Shown: piece by piece, positions 1 to 9,291 of the stretch
How the letters are laid out: each line of letters opens with the position of its first letter
Numbering within the stretch: the first letter of the stretch is position 1
Assembly: GCF_004762035.2 (NCBI RefSeq)
Contig: NZ_SIJK02000003.1
Coordinates: 1 to 64,000 of the forward strand
Direction: 5' to 3'
DNA length: 64,000 bases
Source: Candidatus Chloroploca mongolica
Lineage (GTDB): Bacteria > Chloroflexota > Chloroflexia > Chloroflexales > Chloroflexaceae
Made by a program: the position numbers and the translations under genes
Notes under the pieces: generated by a model
Databases searched by the model: none
What the model saw: only the letters and a program-made list of their open reading frames with translations
Told to the model about the DNA's origin: nothing

Positions 1-49
1 GCGAAGAGGAGGGACTTGACAAACATTACCGTATCTCACTCCGTTCGGG

Positions 50-109
50 GTGACACTGCAGGCTACGCACCGGCACTGTTGCTCTCCACACCACTGGCCC
101 GCGGGCCAT
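50..109 (+). repeat. 60-bp direct repeat, copy 1
   Basis: This copy matches 387-446 at 57 of 60 positions by direct reading. Both copies contain the core ctctccacaccactggcccg and end in ggccat. The two copies flank the palindromic elements, which suggests a duplicated end or target of a lost mobile element. Confidence 0.85.
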
Positions 110-135
110 AACATACCCAGCATGACACGGGGGCG

Positions 136-186
136 CCGCAGGCCCATGTCATCCTACGCCGCGCCACCGCAGGCCCATGTCATCCT
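136..186 (+). repeat. Two 20-bp direct repeats, 31-bp period
   Basis: The 20-bp unit ccgcaggcccatgtcatcct occurs at 136-155 and again at 167-186. The second copy runs straight into the palindrome at 182-214, so the unit may be the shared end of two partly deleted elements. Confidence 0.85.
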
Positions 187-386
187 GAGCGGAGCCGGAG
201 GCGGAGCGAAGGATCTTCACGGGTACAGGGAGATGCGTCGCTGCGCTCCTGAGAAACAAGCCGTGTTGTCGGCTCCAGCGTGTCCTCTGTCATTCCGAAC
301 GGAGCGGAGCGGAGTGAGGAATCTGCCCTGATCCGCACGGAAGACCCCTCACGGCGTGTACCCTGAGCGTAGTCGAAGGGTTCAGG

Positions 387-446
387 GTGACCGTGCAGGC
401 TACGCACCGGCACTGTTGCTCTCCACACCACTGGCCCGCAGGCCAT
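387..446 (+). repeat. 60-bp direct repeat, copy 2
   Basis: This is the second copy of the repeat at 50-109. The three mismatches are two near the left end and one in gcgggcc versus gcaggcc. It begins inside the right arm of the ACCCTGA/TCAGGGT palindrome. Confidence 0.85.
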
Positions 447-566
447 TTGATACTCAGGGCGACACAAACATCGGGAAACGTACGTTACACACTAATCAGT
501 GTGGTTTCGCTGAGGCGCAAAGCCAGCTTTGCTAGCTTTGGGTCGGATCCGCATTGCATGAGGGCT

Positions 567-1529
567 TCACAACGAACCAGCGAGCACCACGGTTGTCCCC
601 GGCGTGGCACTGCCGCCATCGGGTTCGATCGTGACCATGACGCGTTGGAACGCATTGACTTCGCGTGGTGCTTGCACGACCAGGCGGGCAATGCCCGTGT
701 GATCAACCTGGAAGGTTCCTGCGGCTACTTCACTCGAGCCATCAGCGAGCCAGAATTGATAGACCTCGCCCGTCTCCAGGGTGGGCAGCCCACTGAAGAG
801 CACGACGGCGTTTGGTTCACCAGGATACATATACATTTCACCACGTGCGCTCGCGTCGGGGCGTGCAGGGACTAGTTCGCGGGTTGCAACCCCGGGCGCA
901 CTCACAAAGGTGACAATTTGCTGGTCGTACGCCAGACGTGCATTGAGTTGCCCGATCCGATCCTCACTGGCGAGCCACTGGTCGCTGATTGCGAGCCACT
1001 GGTCCTGGCTAGCGGCAAGTTGCCCCGATAACGTTTCCTGGCGGGCCTGAGTTTCGGTCAGGCTCTGCTGCAATTCGGCGATGGCCGTGGTCAACTCACG
1101 GTTAGCCTCATCAAGGCGGCGTACGGTGCTACTCAACATGAGTGTCAGGTTCCCCAGGGCAAAGACAATGACGGCCAGGACGACCGCAAACCCTGGCAGC
1201 ATCCACCGGCGCATGTGCCGCCCTACCCGTGGGGCCGCTGCCGAGGGCGCGGGCGCCTGCAGACGGGTCGCGCGATCAGCCTCGACACGGGCAAAGAGTT
1301 GTGTTTTGACGTGGGCTGGCGGTTCCGCGGCAAGGGTTGCATAGGGTAACAGCGCTGCCACCTCGCGCAACTGCCGTAACTCCTTCTGATGGGCCGGCGA
1401 GGTTGCCAGTAAAGCCTCGAGTTCCGCCTGCTCATCAAGGTCGAGTGCCCCCAGGGCAAATGCAGCGAGCAGGCTATCAGCTTCATGACCCTCTGCGGAT
1501 GGATTTTCTATCTGGTCATGTTTGTTCAT
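567..1529 (-). CDS. RskA-type anti-sigma factor
   Basis: This 320-residue membrane protein should hold the neighbouring ECF sigma factor inactive until a signal arrives. The N-terminal 60 residues (LLAAFALGALDLDEQAELEA) match the RskA sigma-binding region and lack the HxxxCxxC zinc motif of ZAS proteins. One membrane segment near residues 110-132 is followed by a coiled-coil stretch rich in Gln and Glu. The last 95 residues form the extracytoplasmic RskA domain (GEVYQFWLADGS near the middle). Release is expected to need regulated proteolysis, as in the RskA family. It starts 15 bases after the sigma stop, so the two are cotranscribed. The start codon has no clear Shine-Dalgarno (SD) sequence. 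Confidence 0.88.
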   Translation of the reverse strand: MNKHDQIENPSAEGHEADSLLAAFALGALDLDEQAELEALLATSPAHQKELRQLREVAALLPYATLAAEPPAHVKTQLFARVEADRATRLQAPAPSAAAPRVGRHMRRWMLPGFAVVLAVIVFALGNLTLMLSSTVRRLDEANRELTTAIAELQQSLTETQARQETLSGQLAASQDQWLAISDQWLASEDRIGQLNARLAYDQQIVTFVSAPGVATRELVPARPDASARGEMYMYPGEPNAVVLFSGLPTLETGEVYQFWLADGSSEVAAGTFQVDHTGIARLVVQAPREVNAFQRVMVTIEPDGGSATPGTTVVLAGSL

Positions 1530-1544
1530 GAACGGCTACACATT

Positions 1545-2150
1545 CTAGCGGTCGTCGAGGCTTATGCCTTGATCTTGCAAGGCTCCTTTGAGTTTCTGCA
1601 GGGCCAGCCTGATCCTGGTTTTCACCGTACCAAGCGGATGTTCAAGTTGATCGGCAATTTCACGCTGTGAGAGACCGCCGAAATAGGCCATTTCAATCAC
1701 CTGACGCTGGTCAGAAGGCAATTCACCGAGCGCATGGATGATCAAGCGTCGCCGTTCAGCATCCCAGGTCACATCATCTACTGCGGGCTGAAGATCAGGG
1801 ATGCTCAGCAGGATCTGGTCGTCGTCTCCCCCGGTTGCTGGGCGCGCCTGGCGACGGCGTAACTCATCAATGCACAGGTTGCGTGCAATACCAAACAGCC
1901 AGGGTAAAAACTGGCTACTTCCATGACGAAACGTGCTGGCGCGCCGCCACACACGCCAGAAAGTCTCCTGGACAATATCTTCAGCCTGTTCGGCATTCTT
2001 GACAATGCGCACTGCTAACCCATAGACCACACGACTGTAACGATGATACAGTACTTCGAGAGCCTGATTGTCACCCGTAGCTACCTTGACAATCAACACT
2101 TCATCGCTGATCTGGGCCTGTTCAGTTCTTTGTTCGGACGTGCCAGTCAC
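1545..2150 (-). CDS. ECF RNA polymerase sigma factor (SigK-like)
   Basis: The product is a sigma-70 family ECF factor of about 201 residues. Region 2 covers roughly residues 30-100 (AVRIVKNAEQAEDIVQETFW), and region 4 lies near the C-terminus with the helix-turn-helix GGLSQREIADQLEHPLGTVK. I place the start at GTG 2150 because GGAG lies five bases before it and the protein then has normal ECF length. The open frame continues to a GTG at 2213 without a good SD. The partner anti-sigma gene follows directly. The stimulus is unknown. Confidence 0.9.
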   Translation of the reverse strand: MTGTSEQRTEQAQISDEVLIVKVATGDNQALEVLYHRYSRVVYGLAVRIVKNAEQAEDIVQETFWRVWRRASTFRHGSSQFLPWLFGIARNLCIDELRRRQARPATGGDDDQILLSIPDLQPAVDDVTWDAERRRLIIHALGELPSDQRQVIEMAYFGGLSQREIADQLEHPLGTVKTRIRLALQKLKGALQDQGISLDDR

Positions 2151-2238
2151 GATCACTCCGTGATCTCTACTCTCTTTACGTACCATGCTCTTGCACTGGA
2201 TGTATCCCAGCACGGTGCATTTTTTTCAAAGTGCGCGT

Positions 2239-2244
2239 ATTATA
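2239..2244 (-). promoter_or_regulatory. Candidate -10 box for the sigma/anti-sigma operon
   Basis: TATAAT reads on the minus strand about 90 bases before the GTG start. No good -35 hexamer is visible 17 bases upstream. A 10-bp direct repeat cacggtgcat lies at 2211-2220 and 2322-2331 on either side and could be an operator. Confidence 0.35.
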
Positions 2245-2354
2245 CACGAAGGCACGATCTTTCTGGATCATGCATCCTCAAATCTGGTAGAATAATGGGC
2301 AAAGCTTGTGCAAAATACGTACACGGTGCATAATGTAAAGAGGAAGCTACCAAC

Positions 2355-2382
2355 TTGACAGTTGGTTTGTTCATGTTATACT
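2355..2382 (+). promoter_or_regulatory. Sigma-70 promoter of the prenyltransferase gene
   Basis: A perfect -35 TTGACA (2355-2360) is followed after 16 bases by TATACT (2377-2382). A second option, the extended -10 TGATATAAT, lies at 2391-2399. Either gives a leader of about 100 bases before the start at 2506. Confidence 0.7.
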
Positions 2383-2505
2383 TCTGATTGTGATATAATA
2401 CACAATCAGGCAATGTGCTGTACCAGACACACGACCTGGCCCACAGTACAGGCCCTGACAGACGACCGTTCCGGACGCCTGCAGGCCCGAGAGAGGAACT
2501 GCCTG

Positions 2506-3585
2506 ATGGCAATGTATCAATCAACTTCGAGCGGAGCGGACGTCAGTGTGACAGTTGGGCCACGTACCAGCAATGGTGACGGCTATGCGCAGTTGTCACG
2601 TTCCAACTCGGTGAATACTATTGTTGAACTCTTTGAGCGTGCGCAGCTCACGGCTGATCTCTATGCTGTTGAGCATTTGCTGCTTGAGCATACCGCTTCA
2701 CGTTCGTTGTTGATCGCGTCGGCCAGTACCCATACGATTCGCTCAGGCGGGAAACGTCTGCGGGCGGCGCTGGCTCTGCTTGCCGCTCGCCTCGGCCAGT
2801 ACTCGCTGCCTAATGTGATCCATGCGGCTGCCGCCGTTGAGTTGATCCAGGCCGCTTCGCTTGTCCACGATGATCTGGTTGACCAGGCGGCACGGCGGCG
2901 AGGCCGCATCACCGTGCATGCGCGCTGGGATAATGACGTGGCTTTGATGGTCGGCGACTATTTTTTTGCGCTTGCTGCTGCCGAAATGGGGCGCAGCCCC
3001 GACTCGCGCATTATTGGCTATTATGCCCACGCGGTGCAGACGATTGTTGAAGGTGAACTGAGCCCCGTTACCGTGGTTGAGCCAACCGAGCTTGCACTTG
3101 AGCAATATTATTATAAGACCGGGGCCAAGACAGCCTCGCTCTTTGAGGCAGCCTGTAAGTCTGGGATGGCCGCTGGTGGTGGGAGTGAGCAGCAGATCGC
3201 TGCGCTTGGCCGGTATGGCTTTGACCTCGGGGTCGCTTTTCAGATTATTGATGATGTGCTCGATTTCACTGGTGATGAGCAGACGCTGGGCAAGCCGGCT
3301 GGCAATGATCTGCGTCAGGGTACGATTACCCTCCCGCTGATCCTGGCTCTGTCCCGTACCAAGAGTCCGACGCTCCGCACGTTTCTTGAGCACGCGCAAC
3401 CTTCTGATGCACAGGTCGAGGCGGTGATTAGCGAGGTGCTCGCCTCCGGAGGAGTCGATGCGGCGATTGCCGAGGCACGGCGGTTTATCAGTCAGGCTGT
3501 CGCGCAACTGGCCGAGTTTCCTCCCTCGGTGGCCCATCGTGGTCTGGTCGAACTCGCGATGTTTGTCCTTGACCGTAAGGCCTGA
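2506..3585 (+). CDS. All-trans polyprenyl diphosphate synthase
   Basis: This 359-residue enzyme condenses isopentenyl diphosphate with allylic diphosphates to make a long prenyl chain, most likely for menaquinone or carotenoids. Both aspartate-rich motifs are present: DDLVD at residues 122-126 and DDVLD at 249-253, together with SGGKRLRA near residue 80. I chose ATG 2506 because GAGAGGA precedes it at good distance; the frame is open for 48 more codons upstream but that part has no family similarity. The chain length cannot be read from sequence. A mevalonate kinase at 34877 fits the same supply route. Confidence 0.9.
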   Translation: MAMYQSTSSGADVSVTVGPRTSNGDGYAQLSRSNSVNTIVELFERAQLTADLYAVEHLLLEHTASRSLLIASASTHTIRSGGKRLRAALALLAARLGQYSLPNVIHAAAAVELIQAASLVHDDLVDQAARRRGRITVHARWDNDVALMVGDYFFALAAAEMGRSPDSRIIGYYAHAVQTIVEGELSPVTVVEPTELALEQYYYKTGAKTASLFEAACKSGMAAGGGSEQQIAALGRYGFDLGVAFQIIDDVLDFTGDEQTLGKPAGNDLRQGTITLPLILALSRTKSPTLRTFLEHAQPSDAQVEAVISEVLASGGVDAAIAEARRFISQAVAQLAEFPPSVAHRGLVELAMFVLDRKA

Positions 3586-3627
3586 GCGACTCTGTTGAGT
3601 CCTCGATGCCATATAAATCCGTTGGAA

Positions 3628-3656
3628 TTGGTACCAGGTGACGGGCGGAATATGCT
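3628..3656 (+). promoter_or_regulatory. Candidate promoter of the two-component operon
   Basis: TTGGTA (3628-3633) and TATGCT (3651-3656) are 17 bases apart. The -10 box ends 11 bases before the kinase ATG at 3668, so the transcript would have almost no leader, which agrees with the lack of an SD there. Confidence 0.4.
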
Positions 3657-3667
3657 ACACTATAGCC

Positions 3668-5677
3668 ATGAATCGCCTGGCATCTCAGCACAGAATATCC
3701 CGTACCCAGGCGTCATACCCACTGGCTGTGCAGGGTGTGGCGCTGCTTGCGCTGGTGGCGATCATCATCGCTGCTCTGGGTCTTGATCTGCCGCCTGTTC
3801 GCCTTGGGGCTCTGGCAGGGGTTTGTCTTGCCCACGGGCTTGCGCTGGCGCTGGTGCCCGCCCGTCGTTTACCCCGCTGGGCCCAGGTGCTCTACCTCTT
3901 GGCTCAGGTTGGCATGGCAAGTGTGGCGCAGATGCTTGCCCCCGCTGGACTCACCGGCTTTGTCTACCTTGCCGTTGTGCTTCAGGCCATGGTGCTCTTT
4001 CCCCTCTGGCTCTGGATTCCCTTTGCCCTCAGCATTTATGCCGTCTGGAGCGGCATGCTTCTGATGGCGACCGCCAGTTTTGTGACCTGGCTTCAAGGGA
4101 ATCTGGCCCTCGCTTTTCCTGCAACCTGTGCCATGATTGCCGTTATCCTCTATCTGCGCCAGCAACGCCGCAGCGAGCAGGTGCAGCAGATGCTGCTGCA
4201 AGTTCAGCAGCACTACGATCAGTTGACAAGCAGTCTGCGCGATGTGCAGCAGTATACGATGCTTGAAGAACGCCACCGCCTGACCCAGACGATTGTCCAG
4301 GAAGTTCAGGTGGCCCTCAGTCGTACCGAGCAACATGTCAATAGCGCCTTGAACCTGGCCCAGGCGAATCTTTCTCGCTTGGAGATGATGGTCGGTCAGA
4401 CCCGTACGTCGGCGTCGCAGGCCGTTGACCGCCTGCGCGGGGCCGTCGCTGCGCTACGTGGCGATGATCCTGCGCAACAACCAGTCCCGGTTTTGCCCTC
4501 GATGCTCTTTGCCAATGATGAACTGGTGCTCAATGGCCGCCCTGCAACCGTGCTGACGTGGACCCTCCCTTCCGTCTTTGTGGTGATGGCCGCCGGGTTG
4601 ACCTTGATGCGCCACGACTTTAGTCTTGTGCTTGTGCTGACTTTGTTGATCGGCTCGCTGCTGCTTTTGTTCGTCTATGTGGCGACACAGCGCACCCGGC
4701 ATGCACTCTTGTTTCAGATCGGCCTCTTTGTTCAGGTGCTCGTCATTCTTGCGATGACGACCATGACCCATACCGTGCCCCTCTTGATCGGGCTTCTGCT
4801 GGTGCTCTGGCAGCTTTCGTTGCGCCTTTCGCTGGTGCAGGTGCTCCTCTATTTGATCGGTTTGCCGACCATTGCGGCGTTGCTGGTGGCCCGCCTTGAT
4901 CCCGTGGAACTCAGCAGCGAAGCCTTGATGATGGGGGTGGTGGCAACGGTCGCGGTGGGCGGGCCGCTGCTGCTGGCTCGCTCCCAGCTTGATCGGCGCA
5001 AGCAGACCGAGTTGCGTCTTTCGTTGCTCAATGCCGAGGTTGAACAACAGATGGCCGAGGTGCGTGCGCTGGCCGTGGCCGCCGAGCGCGCCCGGATGGC
5101 CCGTGAAGTTCACGATGAGCTTGGTTCACGCTTGATGCTTGTTAGTCTCCAGTTGCAACTCGCCGAGGAACTTGCCGCTGAAGATGCACAGGCGGCCCTT
5201 GAACAGTTGCAGATCAGCCGTGAGCATCTGCGCAATGCGTGGTCTAGCGTACGCAGTGTCGCCGACGCCGAGTTGCCTTTTGCCGCTGGGATCGGCACGC
5301 TCTATATGGCCCTGATGGAACTGGTACAATGTTCACATGATGCAATCTCGTTGGTCTGCGAGGGTGACCTTGATGATCTGCCGTTCGCTGTGGTGACGAC
5401 GATCTATCGTACGGTTCAGGAGGGTCTGACGAATGCCCGTAAGTATGCACCCGGGGCCACCGTGAGCGTCTCTATCGTTAGCCTTAACGCATATGTGACC
5501 GTGACCCTGACCAATGCAGCGGCAGATACGGCAGCGTTGTCGTTCTCACCCCGGCATACGGGTGGCGGTTTTGGCCTGGTGGGTCTGCGTGAGCGGGTCG
5601 AAGCCCTTGGTGGTGGCCTTGAAGCCGCGCCAAGCGCTGAGGGTGGCTGGCGTGTACGGGTGGTGCTGCCTGCGTAG
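3668..5677 (+). CDS. Sensor histidine kinase, HisKA_3/NarL class
   Basis: The protein (669 residues from ATG 3668) is a membrane sensor kinase for the response regulator downstream. It has two membrane blocks, at about residues 15-160 and 300-440. The functional dimerisation domain follows the second block, with the phosphoacceptor in REVHDELGSRL at His482. The HATPase domain has NARKYA and a glycine-rich GGGFGLVGLRERV. After the first membrane block lies EERHRLTQTIVQEVQVAL, which resembles a HisKA_3 domain that has lost its histidine. The protein may therefore be an internal duplication. The signal is unknown. Confidence 0.9.
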   Translation: MNRLASQHRISRTQASYPLAVQGVALLALVAIIIAALGLDLPPVRLGALAGVCLAHGLALALVPARRLPRWAQVLYLLAQVGMASVAQMLAPAGLTGFVYLAVVLQAMVLFPLWLWIPFALSIYAVWSGMLLMATASFVTWLQGNLALAFPATCAMIAVILYLRQQRRSEQVQQMLLQVQQHYDQLTSSLRDVQQYTMLEERHRLTQTIVQEVQVALSRTEQHVNSALNLAQANLSRLEMMVGQTRTSASQAVDRLRGAVAALRGDDPAQQPVPVLPSMLFANDELVLNGRPATVLTWTLPSVFVVMAAGLTLMRHDFSLVLVLTLLIGSLLLLFVYVATQRTRHALLFQIGLFVQVLVILAMTTMTHTVPLLIGLLLVLWQLSLRLSLVQVLLYLIGLPTIAALLVARLDPVELSSEALMMGVVATVAVGGPLLLARSQLDRRKQTELRLSLLNAEVEQQMAEVRALAVAAERARMAREVHDELGSRLMLVSLQLQLAEELAAEDAQAALEQLQISREHLRNAWSSVRSVADAELPFAAGIGTLYMALMELVQCSHDAISLVCEGDLDDLPFAVVTTIYRTVQEGLTNARKYAPGATVSVSIVSLNAYVTVTLTNAAADTAALSFSPRHTGGGFGLVGLRERVEALGGGLEAAPSAEGGWRVRVVLPA

Positions 5678-5705
5678 TGGTGGGTAGCAGGGACGAGGAA
5701 CGGCA

Positions 5706-6380
5706 ATGCCCGAGAAAATTCGTGTCCTGATCGTCGATGACCAGGCTTTGATCCGTACGGGGATTGCGACGTTGCTTGCGCGTAAACCCGATATTGAAGT
5801 TGTTGGACAGGCCGGCAATGGGGCCGAGGCACTTGCCCAGGTTGATGCGCTTGATCCCGACGTGGTCTTGATGGATTTGCAAATGCCCGGTATGGACGGT
5901 ATCGAGGCCACCCGTCGTCTGACGGCGGTTGCTCGCCGCCCCGTCGTGCTGATTTTGACCACCTTTCGCGATGATGAGCATATCTTGCAAGGGCTTGCCG
6001 CCGGTGCCAGGGGTTATCTGCTCAAAGATATGGATCATCGTTCGCTCGCCGAAGCGGTGCGGACGGTCGCCGCTGGTGGCGCGCTGTTGCATCCCGAGAT
6101 TACGGCCCAACTCTTGCCCTACCTCGGCAAACTGGTTCCTGCACAACCTGACCCTGCCCGTGAACTTGACCCTAGCGGCCCCGATCGCCTGGCCCTCTTA
6201 ACCGAACGCGAACGGCGCATCCTTGGCATGCTCGCTCATGGCCTGACGAATCAGGAGATCAGCGATCAACTCACGATCAGCATTGGTACCGTGAAAAATC
6301 ATATCAGTAGCATCCTTAGCAAACTCGCTGTACGTGACCGAACGCAAGCCGCCCTCTGGGCCCGTCAGCATGGTCTGTAG
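5706..6380 (+). CDS. NarL/LuxR-family response regulator
   Basis: This 224-residue regulator has a receiver domain with the acidic pair D11-D12 and phosphoacceptor D57 (VVLMDLQMPGMDG), then a LuxR-type helix-turn-helix (LTERERRILGMLAHGLTNQE). It starts 28 bases after the kinase, with GAGGA upstream of the ATG, so the pair is an operon. DNA targets are unknown; transketolase just downstream has its own promoter. Confidence 0.93.
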   Translation: MPEKIRVLIVDDQALIRTGIATLLARKPDIEVVGQAGNGAEALAQVDALDPDVVLMDLQMPGMDGIEATRRLTAVARRPVVLILTTFRDDEHILQGLAAGARGYLLKDMDHRSLAEAVRTVAAGGALLHPEITAQLLPYLGKLVPAQPDPARELDPSGPDRLALLTERERRILGMLAHGLTNQEISDQLTISIGTVKNHISSILSKLAVRDRTQAALWARQHGL

Positions 6381-6387
6381 CCGCCAG

Positions 6388-6396
6388 TGCTATAAT
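6388..6396 (+). promoter_or_regulatory. Extended -10 promoter of transketolase
   Basis: TGCTATAAT, an extended -10 of the form TGn-TATAAT, lies 43 bases before the ATG. No good -35 is visible, as at the other copies of this sequence in the window. Confidence 0.6.
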
Positions 6397-6438
6397 CAAG
6401 AAGGTTTTGCGCTGTTCGTCTGACGAGGAGTGATTGAC

Positions 6439-8490
6439 ATGAATGAAGGCAATGCTATGCCTGAGCCCGCCGATGCTGAACTTGACCGGCTCTGTGCTAC
6501 GGCTATTCGTGCGCTTGCGATTGATGGTGTTCAACAAGCGAATAGTGGACACCCTGGGCTGCCACTCGGAATCGCCGACGCGGCCTATATTCTCTGGACG
6601 CGCTTTCTCAAGCATAATCCTGAAGATCCAACCTGGGTTGACCGTGACCGGTTTGTGCTCTCAGCAGGGCATGGCTCGATGTTGCTCTATGCGCTCTTGC
6701 ACCTGACTGGCTACGATCTCTCGCTCGATGAACTGCGCAATTTTCGTCAGTGGGGCACCCGCACCCCCGGCCATCCTGAGTATCATGATACGCCTGGGGT
6801 CGAGACAACCACTGGCCCACTTGGGCAGGGTTTCGCAACCGCCGTTGGCATGGCCCTCGCCGAGCGCTGGCTTGCCGAGCAGTTCAATCGTCCCGGCCTT
6901 CCGCTTGTTGACCATGCGACCTATGTGCTCTGTTCGGATGGCGATCTGATGGAGGGCGTCTCGCACGAGGCGGCGAGCCTGGCCGGTCATCTCAGGCTTG
7001 GCAAGCTGATTGTGCTTTATGATGCCAATAAGATTTCGCTTGATGGCGACCTCGATCTCTCCTTCTCTGAAGATGTCCGGCTTCGCTTCGAGGCGTATGG
7101 CTGGCAGGTGCTTGAGGTTGATGGGCATCATATGGGTGAGATCGCGCTGGCACTTGCTGAGGCCAAGGAAGAGACCGGACGCCCTTCGTTGCTCATTGCC
7201 GAAACCCAGATTGGCTTTGGGAGCCCCAATAAAGCAGGAACCCACAAGGCGCACGGTGAGCCCCTTGGCGTTGATGAGGTGCGCCTGACCAAGCAGCAAC
7301 TGGGGTGGCCGACCGAGCCGGCCTTCTTTGTGCCTGAGCAGGTCTATGAGCATATGCAACTCGCGGTTGAAGTCGGCCTTACCCGTCAACGTGAGTGGGA
7401 GGCGATGGTGGCCCGTTATAAGACCGGCCATCCCGAGCTCTATGCCCGTTGGGAGCAGATGCAAGCCCGAGTTTTGCCTGCTGTCTGGGAAGAAGTGTTG
7501 CCCCACTTTGCCCCAACCGAGAAAGCCGGTGGCACCCGAGTCGCTGCGGGCAAGACGCTCAATGCGCTCGCCGAGGTGATTCCCTCGATCATGGGCGGCT
7601 CGGCTGATCTCCATAGCTCGAATAATACCTTGCTGGCCGGTTCGCCACCGTTGTCGGGGGCCAGTTTTGCTGGGCGCAATATCTACTTTGGCGTACGTGA
7701 ACACGCGATGGGCGCGGCGTTGAACGGTATGGCGCTCCACGGCGGGTTTATTCCCTACGGCGGCACGTTTCTCGTCTTTAGCGACTATATGCGCCCCGCC
7801 ATTCGCCTCGCTGCGCTGATGGGCCTCCAGGTGATCTATGTCTTTACCCACGATAGTGTTGGTCTGGGGGAGGATGGCCCGACGCATCAACCGGTCGAGC
7901 ATGTGATGAGTCTGCGGCTCATTCCCAACCTGCATGTCTACCGGCCCGGCGACGCCAATGAAGCAGCGCAGGCCTGGCGTGCCGCGCTGGAACGGCGTAC
8001 TGGCCCTACGGCTCTGATTCTGTCGCGCCAGAATGTGCCAACGCTTGACCGCAGCAATGGTCTTGCCCCTGCCGCCGGAACGCTGCGAGGGGCCTACGTG
8101 CTCCGCGATGATCCCGAGGCCAAAGTCATTCTGCTGGCAAGTGGCTCGGAGTTGCCGCTGGCGATGCAGGCGGCTGATTTGCTCGCCGAACGTGGCTTGG
8201 CGGCACGGGTGGTGAGCATGCCCTGCTGGGAGGCGTTCGAGGCGCAGCCCGAGAGCTACCGCCACGAGGTTTTGCCGCCCCAGATGCGTGCGCGGGTCGC
8301 GATGGAGGCCGGACGTACGATGGGCTGGGAGCGTTACGTTGGATCCGAGGGCGTCGTGATTGGGGTTGACCGTTTTGGGGCCTCGGCCCCCTATCCTGAA
8401 ATCTTCACCCGCCTCGGGCTTACCGCCGAGGCCATGTGTGAGGCTGCGTTGCACGTGACCAGTCACGTCCGCCCTACCCCTGAAGTGTAG
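6439..8490 (+). CDS. tkt: Transketolase
   Basis: The enzyme moves two-carbon units between sugar phosphates in the pentose phosphate (or Calvin) pathway using thiamine diphosphate. At 683 residues it is of normal length. Visible motifs are [10 protein letters not shown] near residue 30, the cofactor site [10 protein letters not shown]-like region ([14 protein letters not shown]) and the Pyr-domain stretch [19 protein letters not shown] place the start at ATG 6439 because GAGGAG ends eight bases before it. A GTG nine bases upstream overlaps that SD and is less likely. Confidence 0.95.
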   Translation: MNEGNAMPEPADAELDRLCATAIRALAIDGVQQANSGHPGLPLGIADAAYILWTRFLKHNPEDPTWVDRDRFVLSAGHGSMLLYALLHLTGYDLSLDELRNFRQWGTRTPGHPEYHDTPGVETTTGPLGQGFATAVGMALAERWLAEQFNRPGLPLVDHATYVLCSDGDLMEGVSHEAASLAGHLRLGKLIVLYDANKISLDGDLDLSFSEDVRLRFEAYGWQVLEVDGHHMGEIALALAEAKEETGRPSLLIAETQIGFGSPNKAGTHKAHGEPLGVDEVRLTKQQLGWPTEPAFFVPEQVYEHMQLAVEVGLTRQREWEAMVARYKTGHPELYARWEQMQARVLPAVWEEVLPHFAPTEKAGGTRVAAGKTLNALAEVIPSIMGGSADLHSSNNTLLAGSPPLSGASFAGRNIYFGVREHAMGAALNGMALHGGFIPYGGTFLVFSDYMRPAIRLAALMGLQVIYVFTHDSVGLGEDGPTHQPVEHVMSLRLIPNLHVYRPGDANEAAQAWRAALERRTGPTALILSRQNVPTLDRSNGLAPAAGTLRGAYVLRDDPEAKVILLASGSELPLAMQAADLLAERGLAARVVSMPCWEAFEAQPESYRHEVLPPQMRARVAMEAGRTMGWERYVGSEGVVIGVDRFGASAPYPEIFTRLGLTAEAMCEAALHVTSHVRPTPEV

Positions 8491-8497
8491 GCCTGCT

Positions 8498-8556
8498 GCA
8501 TACGCAACGCATCACCTGGTGTAGGGCGCAAGCCCTACACCAGGTCGTGCGTATGC
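8498..8556. terminator. Bidirectional hairpin between convergent genes
   Basis: The core is a perfect 14-bp stem (8514-8527 with 8532-8545) closed by a GCAA loop. An outer stem of nine pairs (8498-8506 with 8548-8556) extends it and is followed by six A residues on the plus strand. The right arm contains the stop codon of the minus-strand hydrolase, so both genes end in it. Confidence 0.8.
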
Positions 8557-9284
8557 AAAAAACGCCTCACCCGCTCGCGGAAAGAGGAAGGGTTGCGCCA
8601 GGCGATCAGGTGCCCCGCTTCGGCTTCATAGACGAGGCGTGCGCCCCGGATGCCGGTGACAATCACCCGTGCTTGCGCGTCGGGCACAAACGCATCCTTG
8701 CCCCCCTGGAAGACGATGGTCGGCACCTTGATTGATGGCAGGCAGGGCGCGACAATTGTCCGTGAAGCCGCCATCAATTCAATTGCGCGCTCGATCCGAT
8801 CATTCAAGACTGGCCACCACGCCTCGCCATGCTGGCGCGCCATATACCGGTGCCACGATGGCGACATGTTGGCGGTGCTGTGGTGATGCGCATCAACCGT
8901 CGCGGTCGTCACCTGATGAAAGACGCCGTCTAGGATCAGTGCGGCGACCAGGTCGGGCCGGTGGCAGACTGCGTTGAGTGCGGTAATGCCCCCGGCGCTC
9001 ATGCCAAAGAGCGGCACCGGTGTGGCAAAAAGTTGTTCAAGCAGATCGGCTAAGGCTTCGCCCTGCATCGCAAAGTAGCGCGTGCTAAAGAGCCCCTCGG
9101 GACGGGCCGATTGCCCATGCCCAAGCAGATCGACACTAATGACCTGATGCTCGTCGGCAAACCGCGCCGCGAGCCGCTCCTGGGTTGCTGCACTATAGGT
9201 GTTGCCATGCAGCAGTACCAGGGGCGCACCGCTGCCAACTTCAAGATAATGAAGCGCCCCGTGGCGCGTCGAAGCAACGTTCAC
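8535..9284 (-). CDS. Alpha/beta hydrolase
   Basis: This 249-residue cytoplasmic protein has the alpha/beta hydrolase fold. The oxyanion stretch is VLLHGNTYSA, the nucleophile elbow is GMSAGG, the acid lies in GGKDAFVPD and the histidine in AEAGHLIAW, so the triad is complete. I prefer GTG 9284, which lies seven bases after the stop of the upstream gene and has AAGGTAAG before it. The open frame reaches an ATG at 9320 inside that gene. The substrate cannot be inferred. The final codons lie within the terminator stem. Confidence 0.85.
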   Translation of the reverse strand: MNVASTRHGALHYLEVGSGAPLVLLHGNTYSAATQERLAARFADEHQVISVDLLGHGQSARPEGLFSTRYFAMQGEALADLLEQLFATPVPLFGMSAGGITALNAVCHRPDLVAALILDGVFHQVTTATVDAHHHSTANMSPSWHRYMARQHGEAWWPVLNDRIERAIELMAASRTIVAPCLPSIKVPTIVFQGGKDAFVPDAQARVIVTGIRGARLVYEAEAGHLIAWRNPSSFRERVRRFLHTHDLV

Positions 9285-9291
9285 CGCTAAC

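Larger units (their letters stand above)
1..566. other. Repeat-rich intergenic region
   Basis: I see no convincing gene here. The open frames are short, read through repeats and lack ribosome binding sites. The stretch holds a 60-bp direct repeat, a 20-bp direct repeat and three imperfect palindromes whose ends are inverted: ATCCT/AGGAT (182-214), ATTCC/GGAAT (292-322) and ACCCTGA/TCAGGGT (360-388). The palindromes have the look of dispersed intergenic elements common in Chloroflexota. It lies downstream of the anti-sigma gene. Confidence 0.6.
2151..2505. other. Divergent intergenic region with two promoters
   Basis: This 355-bp AT-rich stretch separates the minus-strand sigma operon from the plus-strand prenyltransferase. 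It holds the promoters listed separately and the 10-bp repeat cacggtgcat. I see no RNA gene or riboswitch. Confidence 0.5.

Noticed and set aside
50-875. Short plus-strand frames through the repeat region at the start
   Set aside because: They read across repeats and the anti-sigma gene in the wrong strand, lack ribosome sites and contain no known domain.
2211-2331. 10-bp direct repeat cacggtgcat around the sigma operon promoter as an ECF autoregulatory site
   Set aside because: It does not resemble the usual ECF -35/-10 pattern, and two copies 111 bases apart could be chance; kept only as a note.
6661-8466. Long open frame (601 codons) on the minus strand opposite transketolase
   Set aside because: The plus strand encodes an unmistakable transketolase. 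The antisense frame is a by-product of codon bias and has no recognisable domain.
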